Part shown: piece after piece, positions 61,037 through 64,000 of the stretch
Layout of the letters: every line of letters begins with the position of its first letter
Numbering within the stretch: position 1 is the first letter of the stretch
Origin: Arthrobotrys musiformis
Lineage: Eukaryota; Ascomycota; Orbiliomycetes; Orbiliales; Orbiliaceae
Length of the DNA: 64,000 nt
Assembly (NCBI GenBank): GCA_036971715.1
Contig: JAVHJL010000003.1
Location: forward strand, 3,844,001-3,908,000
Reading direction: 5' to 3'
Notes under the pieces: model-generated
Told to the model about the DNA's origin: nothing
The model's input: only the letters and a program-made list of their open reading frames with translations
The model's database searches: none
Position numbers and translations under genes: made by a program

Positions 61037-63829
61037 TCAAAAGAAGACCATATCATCTTCCCTAAAGCCTTCCTCCATTAAGATCTTCTTTGCACTCTCC
61101 TCCATCGCCGGAGGTCCACAAATTAGTATTAGAATTCCCTCTCTAGGGGGCATCTCTCGCAGTAGCAGCTCCTTTCCAATCCTTCCCGTTAAACCTGTCC
61201 ACGTATCTGAAGGCTTTGACAATGTGTGTCTGTGGCAAACCATTAGTTATCAATCCTGTTCAATAACAGTAATGAAAAATGGAAGGGACTTACAGTATCC
61301 TACACTTCTCTCCGCCAATTCTCTCAAACTCATCGAGTTCTTCTCGGCACAGAATATCCCCTTCTTCTCTGTTCCCATCCAATACCACACACCTTGTATC
61401 ATCCCCCTCATCTCTGACAACTTGCCTTAGCACCTGGAATATCGGAGTGATTCCACTTCCACCACATATCATGCAAAAGTTCTTGACACTTCTTTCTTTC
61501 CCACTAAGCATTACTTTGCCACGTCCAAGATATTCTAATTTCCCTATCGGTCCTTTGACCTCAATCTCTTGTCCCAAGGTCAAAGCATCAAGTGCCAGTG
61601 TCATTTTACCGCCGGCGAATAGCGGGACTTCTGTCGCAAAATATACTTTCACTAACAGCTCGAGTCTACCTTTTGTATCTCCCTCTGATATCGGCGTGTA
61701 GCTTCGTATGATAGCGTCCCCAGTCTTTTGATCTTTTAGTCGGATCATCAAGTGTTGCCCAACGGGTAATCCCAAAACCTGCTCCTGGTGTTGTAATTCG
61801 AAAGTATATATCCGTGTATCCCATGATATGACCTTTCGTTCAATGAGAGTCGATTTAATCCACACTTTCGGGTTGAGGAAGATAGGAGATGTCGCGTCAA
61901 TTTCTGCCGCGCCACCAGATGCTAGCGTTTTAGCCGCCGAAGGAGATAGAGTGCCGATATGATATTTCTCCATCATTGCCTTCGCTGTTTCGCTATGAAT
62001 TGCAAGAAACTCTTCAGACGCGTCGGTACCAGCCGCCGCTATAATACTAGTCGCGCCACCCGGGTGATCTTGTAGGTATGGTGTGCCGTTGTAAACTTCG
62101 TTGTTGACGACGAACCATGGCTCTTCGGCACCTTCGTGGGACTTGAATTCTTCGTATTCTATCACACGAGAAATCTTGGGGTTTACCATTGAGATGGTGG
62201 AGACCTCCTCCTCGACCTTTGGTAGAGGGGTTTCATTCGGCGCAAGTTCACCCCAGTTTGCTCCACTAAGATTGCCGCCGGATTTTTTCACACGTTCCAT
62301 CCATCCTCCCGGCATCAGTGCTGGCTGCGTTGGATGTTCGAAGTGAAGGATATCGCCATCGCGACGTATAGCGACTCGGAACCAGGGGTTATTCATCATT
62401 CCGAGTACGGACCAATACATATCCCGCGGCTGGAGATTCATACTGTCGTCCATTGCTCTTAGTAGAAGACCGTCAGAACCTGCAAGTTCCTCAGTGCTGA
62501 TTTCAACCGACCAGAAACACCAACAGTGCGAAGTATCCCTGTAGCTTGCGTCGAGTTTCCCACCGTATAATGTGATGTTCTCGTACTCTAAGGCACGGTA
62601 AAGGTCTTCTGGGTAGTTGACATCGGCGAGTCTCCAAGTTTGTCCACGATCGATTGAGAGCTCTACACGGGATATTTTACGGCCACCGCCGGTGTAGGCA
62701 TATCCCCGCGTTGTGTATGTCTTGGGGGCCGTTGTGAGGTTTAGGGTTTCCCCATGTTCAGGGTAGGCTATTGCTGAATTTGTTGACAGATCATATATAG
62801 CGTAGCGCTCATCTGTCCACCATGATGTGTCTTGCGAGGACATCTCTGGTGTAACCATCGTTCTATATCGTCCGTTAGATCTTCGAATTCTTCCCATGGC
62901 AACTCGCCGAGGGATTGTTATAAGGGTACTCACGGCAGTACCCTATTATCATAGATATGGTACCAATTGTCGCTCGGTCCTTCTGTCAGAATCAAACGTT
63001 TAAGCCATTTAACACTTCTCCCTCCTATCTGTCCAGGGATAACCACCCTAATAGGTCTTCCATGGTCCGGAGCAAGCGTCTCCCCGTTCATCTTATGGGC
63101 CAACATGATCCCTCTATTCGGATCATTCACCCAGCTCAACTTTACATTCGTCCCATAGTACCCGTTTGGTAACTTATCCGCCCCTTCCATGCATACATAC
63201 TTCGCCCTCCTAGTCGGCTTCGCCAGTCGTATAATATCCGCCAACATTGGGCCAGTCCATAATGCAGTAGAAACACCAGCGGCGCCCCAACTGAAACCTT
63301 TCGTTTTGCGAACCATATTCTGTTCCTTACGACGGTTTCCAGCACATACCATTGTTACAGGTACTGTATACTGTTCGAATTCTTCTAATATTTGCTTGAA
63401 TGTTATTGTTATGGGGTTTTCAACAAGTCCTTCGATCGATATCTCCCAATCTGGGATTTCTTCGTCTTGAACTTGTGGGACCGCTCCATGATTACGGACA
63501 TAGAATAGTTCTGTGGGAGTTATAAAACCAGAATCGAAGAGTTCGGTCAGGGGTGCTTCGACATTGAACGGATGAACGCCAGTTAATCGGATTAACCGCG
63601 GGTCGCGAGGAATCCAGGCATCCGGCGTATCTTTGTCGATAGCGAGAGGAGAAACCTTTGCAGATACTGGAGGGAGCGGGAAAGTATATTGAAGCTCTGA
63701 AGATACTGATGCAGGTGGTGAAGGAGGAAACGTTGAGATTTTCTCTTCCTCTATAGATAAACTGGCGGCTTCGAGATGAAGCTTGTTTGGGGGATGTGTT
63801 GAGGTTGTCGTTCTCGAGATAGTCGACAT
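61037..63829 (-). CDS. niaD: Assimilatory nitrate reductase
   Basis: Reduces nitrate to nitrite with NAD(P)H, in the cytosol. Exons are 63829-62934, 62862-61294 and 61229-61037, giving 885 residues, the normal size. The molybdenum-cofactor domain has the Mo-binding Cys162 in Val-Cys-Ala-Gly-Asn-Arg-Arg, then the dimerisation domain. A cytochrome b5 domain (His-Pro-Gly-Gly, then a second haem His in Ala-Ile-His-Ser) follows. The FAD domain has Arg-Ser-Tyr-Thr-Pro, and the NAD(P)H domain has Gly-Gly-Ser-Gly-Ile-Thr-Pro and Cys-Gly-Pro-Pro-Ala-Met. An N-terminal Ser/Pro-rich stretch of about 65 residues precedes the enzyme. The neighbouring nitrite reductase gene downstream on the same strand completes the pathway. 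A near match to the NirA site (CTCCGTAG) sits about 30 bases upstream of the start. Confidence 0.96.
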
Positions 63830-64000
63830 GGTTGGGAATTTTTGCTGGAGAGAAAAAGTCTCCGTAGGGGTTTTATAATAGGCTGTTGAAGGGGGTCTTT
63901 CTTAATGGAAAGAATTATTACTTGGTCTGACTATCCTTCTTTTTGTATGTTTGAGCGTCACCAATAGGAATACTTCAAGCTCGCTCTGCGGTGCGATATC
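63830..64000 (-). promoter_or_regulatory. Start of the nitrate reductase promoter
   Basis: Only 171 bases of the promoter are in the window. It carries CTCCGTAG at 63860-63867, one base off the NirA consensus. No HGATAR site is evident in this short piece. Confidence 0.4.

Noticed and set aside
1..64000. tRNA, rRNA or CRISPR features
   Set aside because: No complete tRNA B-box plus cloverleaf, rRNA segment or regularly spaced repeat array was found by eye; a covariance-model scan would be needed to exclude tRNAs firmly.

Overview
The window is genomic DNA from a filamentous ascomycete (Pezizomycotina). Genes are split by short GT-AG introns, usually 50-150 bp, with CTAAC-like branch sites. 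The gene content fits this: CFEM and DUF7707 surface proteins, secreted GH7 and GH6 cellulases with a fungal CBM1, a GT32 mannosyltransferase, and an assimilatory nitrate pathway. I cannot name a genus. There are no CRISPR arrays, no operons, and I recognised no rRNA, tRNA or intact transposon.

Layout. 1-5.3 kb: the 3' end of an unrecognised gene, a small secreted protein and a DUF7707 membrane-anchored protein. 7-13.8 kb: a tandem pair of large acidic proteins sharing a C2H2-like finger and a C-terminal signature; I recognise no function. 14.9-16.5 kb: a GH7 endoglucanase-type protein with CBM1 and two substituted active-site positions. 17.3-21.7 kb (minus): the nonsense-mediated decay factor UPF2. 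23.3-24.4 kb (minus): a GT32 glycosyltransferase. 24.4-28.9 kb: gene-poor. 28.9-30.6 kb: CDP-diacylglycerol synthase. 31.5-33 kb (minus): a GH6 cellulase without CBM. 33-36.3 kb: gene-poor, with short repeats. 36.3-37.2 kb: a CFEM protein. 39-41.3 kb: a SulP-type anion transporter. 42.5-45.9 kb: two related F-box proteins in tandem. 47.1-48.6 kb (minus): an Old Yellow Enzyme of the YqjM type. 52.4-54.5 kb: an amino acid permease. 56-63.8 kb (minus): nitrite reductase and nitrate reductase, head-to-tail.

The clearest functional unit is the nitrate pair. Nitrate reductase makes nitrite and nitrite reductase takes it to ammonium. The intergenic region between them carries a match to the NirA consensus and a cluster of GATA-factor sites. 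The amino acid permease about 1.5 kb downstream and the SulP transporter further away are nutrient-uptake genes but need not be co-regulated. The two cellulases are on opposite strands about 15 kb apart and do not form a cluster.

Exon boundaries were derived by hand from splice consensus, reading frame and remembered family motifs. Most multi-exon models close in frame exactly. The least certain are the first partial gene, the 5' ends of the two acidic paralogs and the 3' end of UPF2.
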